The position numbers and the translations under genes are program-made. Under the pieces are notes generated by a model that made no database searches, was not told the DNA's origin, and was given only the letters and a program-made list of their open reading frames with translations. A DNA stretch of 51,737 nucleotides from Micavibrio_B sp964633355 (lineage in GTDB: Bacteria > Pseudomonadota > Alphaproteobacteria > Micavibrionales > Micavibrionaceae). The DNA lies in assembly GCA_964633355.1 (NCBI GenBank), contig CAZWGO010000014.1, forward strand, positions 1 to 51,737. Reading direction: 5' to 3'. Positions 23,804-31,958 of this stretch are shown here, piece after piece (within the stretch, counting starts at the first letter, position 1; each line of letters starts with the position of its first letter).

Positions 23804-25906
23804 ATGCCTCAGATCTACCTTATGATCGCTGCTTGTGCAGTATTAGCCCTTATTTACGGTATTGTTGCTTATCGACAAGTTGTAAGCAAAAGCCCCGGCA
23901 ATGCCCGAATGCAGGAAATCGCCGCCGCCATTCAGGAAGGTGCGAAAGCCTATCTCGACAGGCAATATAAAACGATTGGCATCGTCGGTATTGTCGTCAC
24001 CATTGGCCTTTTTCTACTACTCGGATGGCATAGCGCTATCGGTTTCGTAATCGGGGCTGTTGCATCAGGCCTTGCCGGATATGTCGGCATGAATGTCTCG
24101 GTGCGTGCCAATGTCCGCGTGGCGCAAGCCGCGACCGAAGGTATGAACCCTGCGCTCGCCATCGCATTTAAATCAGGCGCGATTACCGGCATGCTGGTTG
24201 TCGGCCTCGGTCTTTTATCCGTTGCCGGATATTATTATGTGCTAACCGAACATACAGCGCTTGAAACACGCCAAGTCCTCGAAGGGTTGGTCGGTCTTGG
24301 CTTTGGCGCTTCGTTGATTTCAATCTTCGCACGTCTCGGCGGCGGTATATTTACCAAGGGCGCCGATGTCGGTGCTGATCTCGTCGGCAAAGTCGAAGCC
24401 GGCATTCCCGAAGATGATCCAAGAAATCCGGCGGTCATCGCGGATAACGTGGGCGATAATGTTGGCGACTGCGCAGGTATGGCTGCTGATTTGTTCGAGA
24501 CCTATGCGGTAACGATTGTCGCGGCGATGTTGATTGCCTTCAGCGTTTTCACGCCTGAATGGTCGACACAATTGATGATCCTGCCATTGATGATTGGGAG
24601 CCTTTGCATCGTCGGCTCTATCATCGGTACCTTTTTTGTCAGACTTGTAAAACCGACCAGCTCCATCATGAGCGCGCTTTATCGCGGCTTTATCGCCAGC
24701 GCGGTCGTGTCGGCAGCGTTGATTTTATATCCGATTACCGAATATATCGGCGTCGATACCAAGTTAGTATTGAAAGCGGGTGTTTACATTACCGGTATGG
24801 ATTTGCTGATCTGCGCGGCGGTCGGGCTTGGTGTGACGGCGTTATTGGTTGTCATTACCGAATATTATACATCGACGGAATATCGTCCGGTTCGGGCGAT
24901 TGCGAAAGCATCTGAAACCGGTCATGGCACGAATGTTATTCAAGGTCTGGCGGTGTCACTTGAGTCAACGGCTTTACCTGTAATCGTGATTTGTATCGGC
25001 ATCTTCCTTTCTTACGATCACGGTGGCCTATACGGTATCGCAATATCGGCGACGACGATGTTGTCACTGGCTGGTATGGTTGTGGCACTCGATGCGTTCG
25101 GTCCGGTGACGGATAACGCAGGTGGTATTGCCGAGATGTCGAACCTGCCGCCGGAAGTGCGCGTCACAACTGATGCACTTGATGCTGTCGGCAACACGAC
25201 GAAAGCGGTTACAAAAGGCTATGCAATTGGCTCGGCGGGACTTGCTTCACTTGTTTTGTTTGCAGCCTATACAGAAGAGATCAAACATTATTTCCCGGAG
25301 ATCGGGAATATCACTTTTGCGCTTCAAAATCCTTTCGTCGTGATCGGACTTTTCCTTGGCGGTATGTTGCCGTTCCTGTTTAGTGCGATGTCGATGACAG
25401 CCGTAGGACGCGCTGCGTCCAGCGTCGTGATCGAAGTGCGCCGCCAGTTCCGCGAAATTCCAGGCATCATGGAGGGAACAGCCAAACCGGAATACGGCAA
25501 GGCGGTCGATCTTCTGACCAAGGCTGCGATCAAGGAAATGGTCGTTCCGTCTTTGTTGCCTGTCGCTGCGCCTGTTCTGATCTTTATGATTATTCATTGG
25601 ATCGGCGGTTTGCTCGCTGCGTTTCAGACGTTGGGCGGTGTTTTAATGGGTACGATTGTCACAGGCCTGTTCGTCGCAATCTCGATGACATCGGGCGGCG
25701 GGGCATGGGATAACGCCAAGAAGTATATCGAAGAGGGCCATCACGGCGGCAAGGGATCCGATGCTCACAAGGCGGCAGTGACCGGCGATACGGTTGGCGA
25801 TCCTTATAAAGATACGGCAGGACCGGCGGTTAACCCATTGATCAAGATTATCAATATCGTTGCCATTATTTTGGTGGCAGTCGCGGCGAAATTCCTCGCC
25901 GGTTGA
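23804..25906 (+). CDS. hppA: K+-independent H+-translocating pyrophosphatase
   Basis: A 700-residue membrane pyrophosphatase with about 16 membrane segments. It couples PPi hydrolysis to proton pumping. The catalytic signature GGGIFTKGADVGADLVGKVE and the Asp cluster DNVGDNVGDCAGMAADLFE are intact. At the K+-dependence site it reads GNTTKAVTKGYAIGSAG; Lys467 replaces the Ala of K+-dependent enzymes, so it should be K+-independent. GGGAGAAAG precedes the ATG. It fits with the probable PPi-type phosphofructokinase at the left edge. A terminator follows. Confidence 0.97.
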   Translation: MPQIYLMIAACAVLALIYGIVAYRQVVSKSPGNARMQEIAAAIQEGAKAYLDRQYKTIGIVGIVVTIGLFLLLGWHSAIGFVIGAVASGLAGYVGMNVSVRANVRVAQAATEGMNPALAIAFKSGAITGMLVVGLGLLSVAGYYYVLTEHTALETRQVLEGLVGLGFGASLISIFARLGGGIFTKGADVGADLVGKVEAGIPEDDPRNPAVIADNVGDNVGDCAGMAADLFETYAVTIVAAMLIAFSVFTPEWSTQLMILPLMIGSLCIVGSIIGTFFVRLVKPTSSIMSALYRGFIASAVVSAALILYPITEYIGVDTKLVLKAGVYITGMDLLICAAVGLGVTALLVVITEYYTSTEYRPVRAIAKASETGHGTNVIQGLAVSLESTALPVIVICIGIFLSYDHGGLYGIAISATTMLSLAGMVVALDAFGPVTDNAGGIAEMSNLPPEVRVTTDALDAVGNTTKAVTKGYAIGSAGLASLVLFAAYTEEIKHYFPEIGNITFALQNPFVVIGLFLGGMLPFLFSAMSMTAVGRAASSVVIEVRRQFREIPGIMEGTAKPEYGKAVDLLTKAAIKEMVVPSLLPVAAPVLIFMIIHWIGGLLAAFQTLGGVLMGTIVTGLFVAISMTSGGGAWDNAKKYIEEGHHGGKGSDAHKAAVTGDTVGDPYKDTAGPAVNPLIKIINIVAIILVAVAAKFLAG

Positions 25907-25929
25907 TAGTAAAATTTCCCCTAGAGAGA

Positions 25930-25956
25930 AAGCCCTTCGCAAGAGGGGCTTTTTTC
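25930..25956 (+). terminator. Intrinsic terminator after hppA
   Basis: AAGCCC (25930-25935) pairs with GGGCTT (25946-25951), followed by a T run. It lies 24 bases past the hppA stop. Confidence 0.8.
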
Positions 25957-25992
25957 TTGACTAAATCCATGCTATTGCCATAAACATGTCTC

Positions 25993-26160
25993 ATGCGTGA
26001 TTTAAAAGTTCCTTTCGCCATTGGGGCGGGTTTGACGTTTCTTGCGGCAGTATCTCAATGCGGGCCTAAAGCGAGCAGTACTGAATTGAGTGATAAGCCT
26101 ACTGGAAGTAATGCCAGAGTTGAAGTCGCGCCGTCCATTGGGTATGAATTGAAAAAATAA
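25993..26160 (+). CDS. Short exported or lipoprotein-like peptide, 55 residues
   Basis: A 55-codon ORF reading MRDLKVPFAIGAGLTFLAAV and then SQCGPKASS. The hydrophobic N-terminus ends at a single Cys22, resembling a lipoprotein signal, although Gln at -1 is unusual. The tail is polar. No good ribosome-binding site precedes the ATG, so it may not be translated efficiently. It lies after the hppA terminator and just before another small membrane protein gene. No family recognised. Confidence 0.45.
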   Translation: MRDLKVPFAIGAGLTFLAAVSQCGPKASSTELSDKPTGSNARVEVAPSIGYELKK

Positions 26161-26175
26161 CTTTGGGAGAGTTAA

Positions 26176-26391
26176 ATGAAATCAAGAAATAACTGGGACA
26201 TGAAAGGTTATGTTATCGCTTTTACACTCGCTGCGGGTGCTATGGCATCAGGTGCAACAGCTATTGCATTGGGAAATGCAGAGAAGGTTCGTAAAGAGCA
26301 ACTCAATCAGGCCAGAATTGAAAATGCCGGTTCACAAATGACGATGCTTGATTCAACCGGTTCAATGCCGAAATCTCCTTCCATTCCTTAA
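26176..26391 (+). CDS. Small single-pass membrane protein, 71 residues
   Basis: A 71-residue protein with one hydrophobic segment, GYVIAFTLAAGAMASGATAI (about residues 11-30), and a polar, basic C-terminal tail. GGGAGAG lies just before the ATG, a strong ribosome-binding site. It follows the 55-residue ORF by 15 bases, so the two may form a small operon. No homologue recognised and no function inferred. Confidence 0.65.
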   Translation: MKSRNNWDMKGYVIAFTLAAGAMASGATAIALGNAEKVRKEQLNQARIENAGSQMTMLDSTGSMPKSPSIP

Positions 26392-26429
26392 ACCATTGCC
26401 CTTTGAGACTGTCATGATAGGTTATTGTC

Positions 26430-27380
26430 ATGACAGAATTTCGTGGCAAGATTTATAATTCCATCCTTGATACAATTGGCGCGACGCCATTGGTGCGTAT
26501 CCCCAGAATTTCCAAAGCGGAAAATCTTCAGGCCGATCTGGTTTTAAAACTTGAATTCTTCAATCCCCTGGCGTCTGTCAAAGACCGCATTGGTCTTGCG
26601 ATGATTGATGACGCAGAGCGCAATGGCAAAATTACCGCAGGAAAAACGACGATCGTTGAGCCGACTTCGGGCAATACCGGCATTGCCCTCGCCATGGTCG
26701 CGGCTGCCAAAGGGTATAAACTTATTCTCACGATGCCGGAGAGTATGTCGATTGAGCGTCGCAAGATGCTGGCGCTGCTCGGCGCTGAGCTTATATTGAC
26801 GCCTAAAGAGCAGGGCATGAAAGGCGCGATTGCCAAGGCCGAAGAAATCGCGGCCTCGATGCCGGATTCATTTATTCCCGGGCAATTCGACAACCCTGCC
26901 AATCCCGAAATCCACCGCAATACCACAGCCGAAGAAATCTGGAATGATACGAACGGCAAAGCGGATATATTGGTTTCCGGTGTCGGTACGGGCGGGACGC
27001 TCACCGGCGTTTCACAAATCCTCAAAAAGCGTAAGCCGGAATTCATAACCGTTGCGGTCGAGCCGAAAGACTCACCCGTTCTCTCCGGTGGTTCTCCGTC
27101 ACCGCATAAAATTCAGGGTATCGGGGCAGGCTTTGTGCCGAGTATTTTAGAGACCGATTTGATCGATGAAATCATCCAGATCGATAACGACACGGCTTTT
27201 GAATTTGCCCGCCGCATCGCAAGAGAAGAGGGTATTCCTGTCGGTATTTCCTCTGGCGCAGCTCTAGCGGCAGGGATAGAGCTTGCCAAGCGTACCGAGA
27301 ATAAGGGCAAGATGGTTGTCGTGATTATCCCGTCCTTTGCCGAAAGGTATCTGTCTACGGCGCTTTTTGACGGTTTATAG
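26430..27380 (+). CDS. cysK: Cysteine synthase A
   Basis: A 316-residue O-acetylserine sulfhydrylase that makes cysteine from O-acetylserine and sulfide with PLP. The PLP lysine is Lys51 in NPLASVKDRIG. The substrate loop is EPTSGNTGIALAM and the phosphate loop is GVGTGGTLTG. KIQGIGAGFVP and VGISSGAALAA are also typical. The serine acetyltransferase that supplies its substrate is 238 bp downstream. Confidence 0.96.
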   Translation: MTEFRGKIYNSILDTIGATPLVRIPRISKAENLQADLVLKLEFFNPLASVKDRIGLAMIDDAERNGKITAGKTTIVEPTSGNTGIALAMVAAAKGYKLILTMPESMSIERRKMLALLGAELILTPKEQGMKGAIAKAEEIAASMPDSFIPGQFDNPANPEIHRNTTAEEIWNDTNGKADILVSGVGTGGTLTGVSQILKKRKPEFITVAVEPKDSPVLSGGSPSPHKIQGIGAGFVPSILETDLIDEIIQIDNDTAFEFARRIAREEGIPVGISSGAALAAGIELAKRTENKGKMVVVIIPSFAERYLSTALFDGL

Positions 27381-27391
27381 TTAATCTTTAT

Positions 27392-27427
27392 CTAGTTTGA
27401 ACGTCATTCTAACTAGTTTGAATGTCA
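27392..27427 (+). repeat. Tandem 15-bp direct repeat upstream of cysE
   Basis: CTAGTTTGAACGTCA at 27392-27406 recurs as CTAGTTTGAATGTCA at 27413-27427, a 14 of 15 match with a 21-bp period, equal to two DNA turns. Further stem-loops follow (27436-27460, 27482-27500). Could be an operator pair or cysK 3' structure. Confidence 0.5.
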
Positions 27428-27618
27428 GGTTTTTAGAGAGGGTTGGCTTTTTTGCCTCTCATTCATTTCCGTACTGTCAGCGAAATCCCTTCTGGATTTC
27501 CTCCGGGATGGCCGAAAAACGGCATGGCTTTTCACGTTAAAGCCTAACAAACGCAGCATGACAGGGTTTTTGCAGAAAAGGAATGATTTTCCATGCCAAT
27601 CCGGTTAGAACATCCCTC

Positions 27619-28164
27619 ATGTTCGATCTTATAAAATCCATTCAATCCCGCGATCCGGCGAAGCCGACCACTATGGAAGTTATCCTGGCCTATCCGGGTT
27701 TTCATGTTCTGGGCTTTCACGCGCTTGCCTCAGCGCTGTGGCACAAGGAGCTTCGGGCGCTTGGGCGCTTCGTGTCTCATGTCGGCAGATTGTTCACGGG
27801 CATTGAAATTCACCCCGGCGCACAGCTTGGCAAAAACCTGTTTATCGATCACGGTATGGGAACGGTCATCGGCGAGACGGCGATTGTCGGAGATAATGTG
27901 ACGCTGTATCAAAATGTTACCTTGGGTGGACGCGGCGGCATGACGAATGGCAAGCGTCATCCAACCTTGAAAGATAATGTGATGGTCGGGTCGGGTGCGG
28001 TCGTGCTCGGTGATATTACCATCGGCGAGAATGCGCGGATCGGCGCCAATGCGATTGTTACCAAGGATATGCCGGACGGCGCAACAGCGATTAATGCGGC
28101 TGCCGAAATCAAAACATTCGAATGTCAGGAATGTTCCTATGGTCTTCCGGTTGAGGATTTGTGA
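27619..28164 (+). CDS. cysE: Serine O-acetyltransferase
   Basis: A 181-residue short-form serine acetyltransferase with a left-handed hexapeptide repeat fold. It makes O-acetylserine for CysK. FTGIEIHPGAQLGKNLFIDH leads into GMGTVIGETAIVGDNVTLY and LGGRGG, and RHPTLKDNVMVGSGAVVLG covers the acetyl-CoA site. I chose the ATG at 27619 (MFDLIKSIQSRDPAK), which fits family N-termini; the earlier in-frame ATG at 27583 lacks proper spacing from its AAAAGGA. The stop overlaps the next gene's start by one base. Confidence 0.93.
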   Translation: MFDLIKSIQSRDPAKPTTMEVILAYPGFHVLGFHALASALWHKELRALGRFVSHVGRLFTGIEIHPGAQLGKNLFIDHGMGTVIGETAIVGDNVTLYQNVTLGGRGGMTNGKRHPTLKDNVMVGSGAVVLGDITIGENARIGANAIVTKDMPDGATAINAAAEIKTFECQECSYGLPVEDL

Positions 28165-29438
28165 TGTCGGAAATCCTGACCATTAAATCCATCGGCCCGA
28201 AAGGCGACGGTATCGCAGAACTGAACGGTCAACCTGTATATATTGCCCGCACGTCAAGAGGCGATCAGGTCAATGTCGAGATCAAGGAAACCAATGATGG
28301 TGTCCTTCGCGGCAAGGTCGTCGAATATATTTCTCATGGCGAAGATAGAGTTTTGCCGCCTTGCGTATATTACGATTCATGTGGCGGTTGTCAGGTCCAG
28401 CATATATCTGACGAGCAATATAGAATCTGGAAGATTGAAAGCGTGCAGGCAGCTCTGACAAGAGCGCAAATCTTGCCGGAAATCATGGGCGAGCCTGTGT
28501 TTATTTCAAACGCTACAAGACGTCGTGCGACTTTGGCGGCTTTTAAAGAAGGCAAGAATGTCACGCTGGGTTTCCATCAGTCGAAATCCCATGACGTTCA
28601 GCCAATTGAAAAATGCCTGTTGCTGACGCCGTCATTGAATAATCTGGTCGAGAATATCAAACCGTTTCTGGCGCGGTTTCTAAAAGAACAGACGCCGACC
28701 GATATCATGATTCAGGATGTCGACAACGCGATCGAGATGATTATCGTCGGCCCCTTAAGTCGTAGCGGTGAGGCCGATACCAGCCAGCGCAAGATCATCG
28801 CGGAAATGTGCGAAACGCTGGGTATCGCCCGCGTCGGCTGGCAGAAAAAAGAATATGCACCTATTGAACCGGTTATCTCGATCACGCCAGTCAGCAAAAA
28901 ATATGGCGATATGATCGTCGATATCTCGATGGGCTCTTTCCTGCAGCCGAGCAGCGAAGGCGAGGCGGCTCTCGTGTCGCTGGTCGTCGATGCCATGCCG
29001 AAAATCAAGAAGATGAAGATTGCCGATTTGTTTTCGGGATGCGGAACTTTCACAGGTCCTGCGCTGAAATTCGGACAGGTACATGCTGTGGAAGAAAATG
29101 CCGCTGCCACGGAAGCTTTGCAAACAGGCATGAAGCGTGTGCAAGGATTGACAGTCGAAAAAAGAAATCTGGCGGCAGAGCCTTTAACCTTGCGTGAATT
29201 AAAAAATTATAACGTCGTTATTTTCGATCCGCCGCGCGCCGGTGCGAAAGAACAATGCGAGAAGCTGGCGAAGTCGATAGTGAAAACCGTGATCGCGGTT
29301 TCGTGCAATCCGTCAACTTTCGCGCGCGATGCCAAGATACTGATCGACGGCGGATATCGTTTCAAGAAAATGACGATGGTCGACCAGTTTATATGGTCGT
29401 CTCACACGGAAGTCGTCGGGATATTCGAAAGGCCGTAA
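28164..29438 (+). CDS. TrmA/RlmD-family class I SAM-dependent RNA methyltransferase
   Basis: A 424-residue RNA uridine-C5 methyltransferase of the TrmA/RlmC/RlmD family. An N-terminal TRAM domain precedes an iron-sulfur cysteine cluster (PPCVYYDSCGGCQVQH). The SAM-binding LFSGCGTFTGPAL follows, then DPPRAGAKEQC and the catalytic VSCNPSTFARD. Substrate (tRNA U54 or 23S sites) cannot be told from sequence alone; the Fe-S cluster favours an RlmC/RlmD-like enzyme. The start overlaps the cysE stop (TGATG). Confidence 0.9.
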   Translation: MSEILTIKSIGPKGDGIAELNGQPVYIARTSRGDQVNVEIKETNDGVLRGKVVEYISHGEDRVLPPCVYYDSCGGCQVQHISDEQYRIWKIESVQAALTRAQILPEIMGEPVFISNATRRRATLAAFKEGKNVTLGFHQSKSHDVQPIEKCLLLTPSLNNLVENIKPFLARFLKEQTPTDIMIQDVDNAIEMIIVGPLSRSGEADTSQRKIIAEMCETLGIARVGWQKKEYAPIEPVISITPVSKKYGDMIVDISMGSFLQPSSEGEAALVSLVVDAMPKIKKMKIADLFSGCGTFTGPALKFGQVHAVEENAAATEALQTGMKRVQGLTVEKRNLAAEPLTLRELKNYNVVIFDPPRAGAKEQCEKLAKSIVKTVIAVSCNPSTFARDAKILIDGGYRFKKMTMVDQFIWSSHTEVVGIFERP

Positions 29439-29439
29439 T

Positions 29440-29919
29440 TTAGCGATTGCCGCCGCCGACTGTGCCGGTTCCGGCTGTCTGCGCGGCGTTAGTTGTATCC
29501 TGTTTGTTGAACTTGCCAAGATTGCCGAGCATTTGCTGAACGAATGTAATTTCGTTACCTGAAGTCGGTGTCGTGCGTTTGACGATGGCGACATCTTCAC
29601 GTCCGTCGCGGCGCTCGACCATTGAGTCGACAAATCCATCTTGAGCAAAGGTGACGACCACAACGCGTTCATCCGTAACCTTGGCATCGAAAATGCCTTT
29701 TTTCTCGGTTTTCTGGCCGAGATAATACCAGACATTGTCATCGAATGGAGAAATCGAAGTTGGGGAGCCGATTTTGCGGATAACCTCATCGCGGCTGTCT
29801 TGCCCGGCAACCACTTCCTTCATCTGGTATTCATCAAGGAAATTACCGCGATTGGCCGTTATCGGCGTGCAAGCGGCTAAAGTGGAAAGGGACAAAGCAA
29901 GGGCAATGAGGTTTTTCAT
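29440..29919 (-). CDS. bamE: Outer-membrane assembly lipoprotein BamE (SmpA/OmlA)
   Basis: A 159-residue lipoprotein with lipobox LSTLAAC (Cys17). It belongs to the SmpA/OmlA family, the BamE subunit of the beta-barrel assembly complex in the outer membrane. EYQMKEVVAGQDSRDEVIRK, IGSPTSISPFDDNVWYYLG and a beta-rich segment near 85-100 match. The Gly/Thr-rich C-terminal tail is variable in the family. It diverges from the bc1 chaperone gene, an order common in alphaproteobacteria. Confidence 0.9.
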   Translation of the reverse strand: MKNLIALALSLSTLAACTPITANRGNFLDEYQMKEVVAGQDSRDEVIRKIGSPTSISPFDDNVWYYLGQKTEKKGIFDAKVTDERVVVVTFAQDGFVDSMVERRDGREDVAIVKRTTPTSGNEITFVQQMLGNLGKFNKQDTTNAAQTAGTGTVGGGNR

Positions 29920-29956
29920 GGAGAGAGACTATGAAATATAGCCTGCTTTTTCAATA

Positions 29957-30565
29957 GTGTTGGAAAAACTGGCGCAATTTGTTAAGTCTTTTCTCATGTT
30001 CTTTTTCCCGATCCTTTCCCATCAGCGAGCCAGCCGCAAAGCGGCGAGGCAATTATTCCAGATTGTCATGCAAAGATCGCGTGAACCTGTCTTTTTTGCC
30101 GAACTGGACGTGCCTGATACGTTCAGCGGACGGTTCGAAATGATTGCCCTGCATAACGGGTTACTCATCAACCGCGTGCGCGGCGAAGGGAAGGCGGGTC
30201 ATTATCTGGCGCAGGCCCTGTTCGACGAGATGTTTTTGAATATGGAGATTGCCTGTCGTCAGGCCGGGATAGGTGATTTAGGCGTCCCAAAGCAGATCAA
30301 GAAGATGATGAAGGCCTTGCAGGGCAGGGCAATGGTTTATGAAGAGGCGGCGGAAGTGGGGACTTTACAAGATGCTTTAGCCAAGAATTTATATGCCACG
30401 GTGGAGCGCCCATCGGATCAGGTTTTAACTATGATGTCGGATTATATAATAGCGTGTCGCAAGGATTTCGACGTGCAAAATCTGGCCGATATGCTCAATG
30501 GCCAATTATCTTTCACACATTTACCTGCAGGAGATCATGATGCCCAAATCAGCAAAATTGCCTGA
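29957..30565 (+). CDS. Ubiquinol-cytochrome c chaperone (CBP3-like)
   Basis: A 202-residue protein of the PF03981 family, related to mitochondrial Cbp3, which assists cytochrome b/bc1 assembly. ARQLFQIVMQRSREPVFFAE, DTFSGRFEMIALHNGLLINR and FDEMFLNMEIACRQAGIGDL are the family blocks. The start is GTG 29957, or possibly ATG 29996 (MFFFPILSHQ). It overlaps the DUF177 gene slightly and lies divergent to bamE. The pairing with DUF177 and plsX is typical for the class. Confidence 0.88.
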   Translation: MLEKLAQFVKSFLMFFFPILSHQRASRKAARQLFQIVMQRSREPVFFAELDVPDTFSGRFEMIALHNGLLINRVRGEGKAGHYLAQALFDEMFLNMEIACRQAGIGDLGVPKQIKKMMKALQGRAMVYEEAAEVGTLQDALAKNLYATVERPSDQVLTMMSDYIIACRKDFDVQNLADMLNGQLSFTHLPAGDHDAQISKIA

Positions 30566-31127
30566 GATTGCATGGTCGCTTCCGGTCAAGGCAGAAGACG
30601 TTCCCCAATCGGGAAAGAAAATGGAGATCTCGCCGGATGCCGACCGGCGCAAAGCGCTTGCGAAGCAGCTTGAGATTGCCGAGCTGAAAGACCTGAAAGC
30701 GACGCTGCATTTAAGTCGTAAAATCGCTCATATCGTTCATATTAAAGGCCAATTGGAAGCCAAGATTAAACAGGCTTGCGTCATTACCTTGGAGCCTGTC
30801 GAAACAGAGATAAAAGATGAATTCGAAGCCTGGTATGCCGATGAAAATCAGGCGATTTCGTTTAAAAAAGCCCAGTATGAAGCGCAAAGTAAAAAAGAGT
30901 TGATGGATATTCCGATGCTCGATGAATCCGAAGACCCTGAGCCGATGATCAATGGCGCGGTGGATGTAGCGGATTTGGTGACGCAATATCTGTCACTGGC
31001 CATTCCCCCTTATCCGACGAAAGAGGGGATTACTTACAGCGTGCAGGTCGAAGAGCCAAAAGAAGCCAAGAATCCAATGAAGCTCAATCCGTTTGCGGCG
31101 CTTAAAGATTGGCGGCCTAAGGATTAG
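30540..31127 (+). CDS. DUF177/YceD-family protein
   Basis: A 195-residue acidic protein of the DUF177 (YceD) family, tied in other bacteria to 23S rRNA accumulation and usually encoded beside rpmF. The segment IKQACVITLEPVETEIKDEF carries the conserved Cys-containing strand of the family. The C-terminus has DLVTQYLSLAIPPYPTK. I chose the second of two adjacent ATG codons (30540) because AGGAG lies six bases before it. The rpmF gene is 0.5 kb downstream, separated by a repeat and a small minus-strand gene. Confidence 0.85.
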   Translation: MPKSAKLPEIAWSLPVKAEDVPQSGKKMEISPDADRRKALAKQLEIAELKDLKATLHLSRKIAHIVHIKGQLEAKIKQACVITLEPVETEIKDEFEAWYADENQAISFKKAQYEAQSKKELMDIPMLDESEDPEPMINGAVDVADLVTQYLSLAIPPYPTKEGITYSVQVEEPKEAKNPMKLNPFAALKDWRPKD

Positions 31128-31141
31128 GACTTTATTTATAT

Positions 31142-31240
31142 CCCTCTCCCTCCGGGAGAGGGTAGGGTGAGGGACGATGGTCAAGCCTCGCACAAGTTTC
31201 AGTATCGCCCCTCATCCAACCTTCTCCCGAGGGGAGAAGG
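31142..31240. repeat. REPIN-like pair of inverted palindromic repeats
   Basis: Two 37-bp units in inverted orientation (31142-31178 and 31204-31240), separated by 25 bp. Each is itself a hairpin: CCCTCTCCC/GGGAGAGGG on the left and CCTTCTCCC/GGGAGAAGG on the right (minus strand). By hand the units match at 30 of 37 positions. The layout is that of a REPIN. It lies directly after the DUF177 gene. Confidence 0.8.
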
Positions 31241-31242
31241 CT

Positions 31243-31524
31243 TTAAGGAGCTGGCGTTTTAATATCTTTTACTTCTACAGGTGCGGAACATTGTCCCGGA
31301 AAATCGGCGCATGTTTTAACGATTTCGGTATTTGAAGATTCTATCTTGCTTTGTAGATCGGCGGCAGAGACAGTACCTATCGCAGCTGAAGAAAGCATTA
31401 AGCCTATATTGGCCCACATATTGGTTTTGTTGCCCCGGTCGGCGGCCCAGCAAGCCATAATGCCGCCGCTGCCTGCTGCTGCGAACATAGTTGCTATTCC
31501 TACGATTTGTTGTGTTGTACTCAT
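31243..31524 (-). CDS. Small hydrophobic protein, 93 residues
   Basis: A 93-residue protein with two likely membrane segments: QQIVGIATMFAAAGSGGIMA (about residues 5-24) and MWANIGLMLSSAAIGTVSA (about 36-54). A polar C-terminus holds two Cys (CADFPGQC). AGGGAAGAA precedes the ATG at normal spacing, which supports the call. It ends three bases from the REPIN-like repeat and interrupts the usual DUF177-rpmF order, so it may be an insertion. Function unknown. Confidence 0.65.
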   Translation of the reverse strand: MSTTQQIVGIATMFAAAGSGGIMACWAADRGNKTNMWANIGLMLSSAAIGTVSAADLQSKIESSNTEIVKTCADFPGQCSAPVEVKDIKTPAP

Positions 31525-31605
31525 TATTTCTTCCCTCAGAATTAAAATTTGTACATTTTTAGACTAAATATTTTATTATGTCAAACAATTAATTTACTAA
31601 TATTC

Positions 31606-31634
31606 TTGCCTTTCAAAAGCGATTCCTATAGAAA
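31606..31634 (+). promoter_or_regulatory. Predicted rpmF promoter
   Basis: TTGCCT (31606-31611), a 17-base spacer and TAGAAA (31629-31634), about 33 bases upstream of the rpmF start. The upstream region is A/T-rich. Confidence 0.5.
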
Positions 31635-31666
31635 CTGCCCACAATAACAAGAATTAAAGGTGCCCT

Positions 31667-31846
31667 ATGGCTGTTCCAAAGAAGAAAACATCGAAATCAA
31701 AGCGCGATATGCGCCGCGCTCACCACGCTCTGACCCCATATAACTGGTCGGAAGACAAGACAACAGGCGAACCATCCCGCCGTCACCATGTCGATCTGAA
31801 AACCGGCATGTACCGTGGCAAGCAAGTCATCGAAGTTAAAGACTAA
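31667..31846 (+). CDS. rpmF: 50S ribosomal protein L32
   Basis: A 59-residue L32 protein of the large ribosomal subunit. It starts MAVPKKKTSKSKRDMRRAHH, invariant for the family, and ends KTGMYRGKQVIEVKD as in other alphaproteobacteria. The zinc cysteines found in some L32 proteins are absent, which is normal in this class. AAAGG lies six bases before the ATG. A strong terminator follows, and plsX comes next, the usual order. Confidence 0.97.
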   Translation: MAVPKKKTSKSKRDMRRAHHALTPYNWSEDKTTGEPSRRHHVDLKTGMYRGKQVIEVKD

Positions 31847-31865
31847 ATTTATCTCCCATAAAATC

Positions 31866-31903
31866 AGGGCTGTATTACTTGTGCAGCCCTATTTTTATTT
31901 TTT
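31866..31903 (+). terminator. Intrinsic terminator after rpmF
   Basis: AGGGCTG (31866-31872) pairs with CAGCCCT (31884-31890), followed by a long T-rich tail. It separates rpmF from plsX. Confidence 0.85.
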
Positions 31904-31958
31904 GACGCCAAGCCTATAATCGCGCCAAATTCCTTTCCGGTAAGAAGGCAGTCATCCC

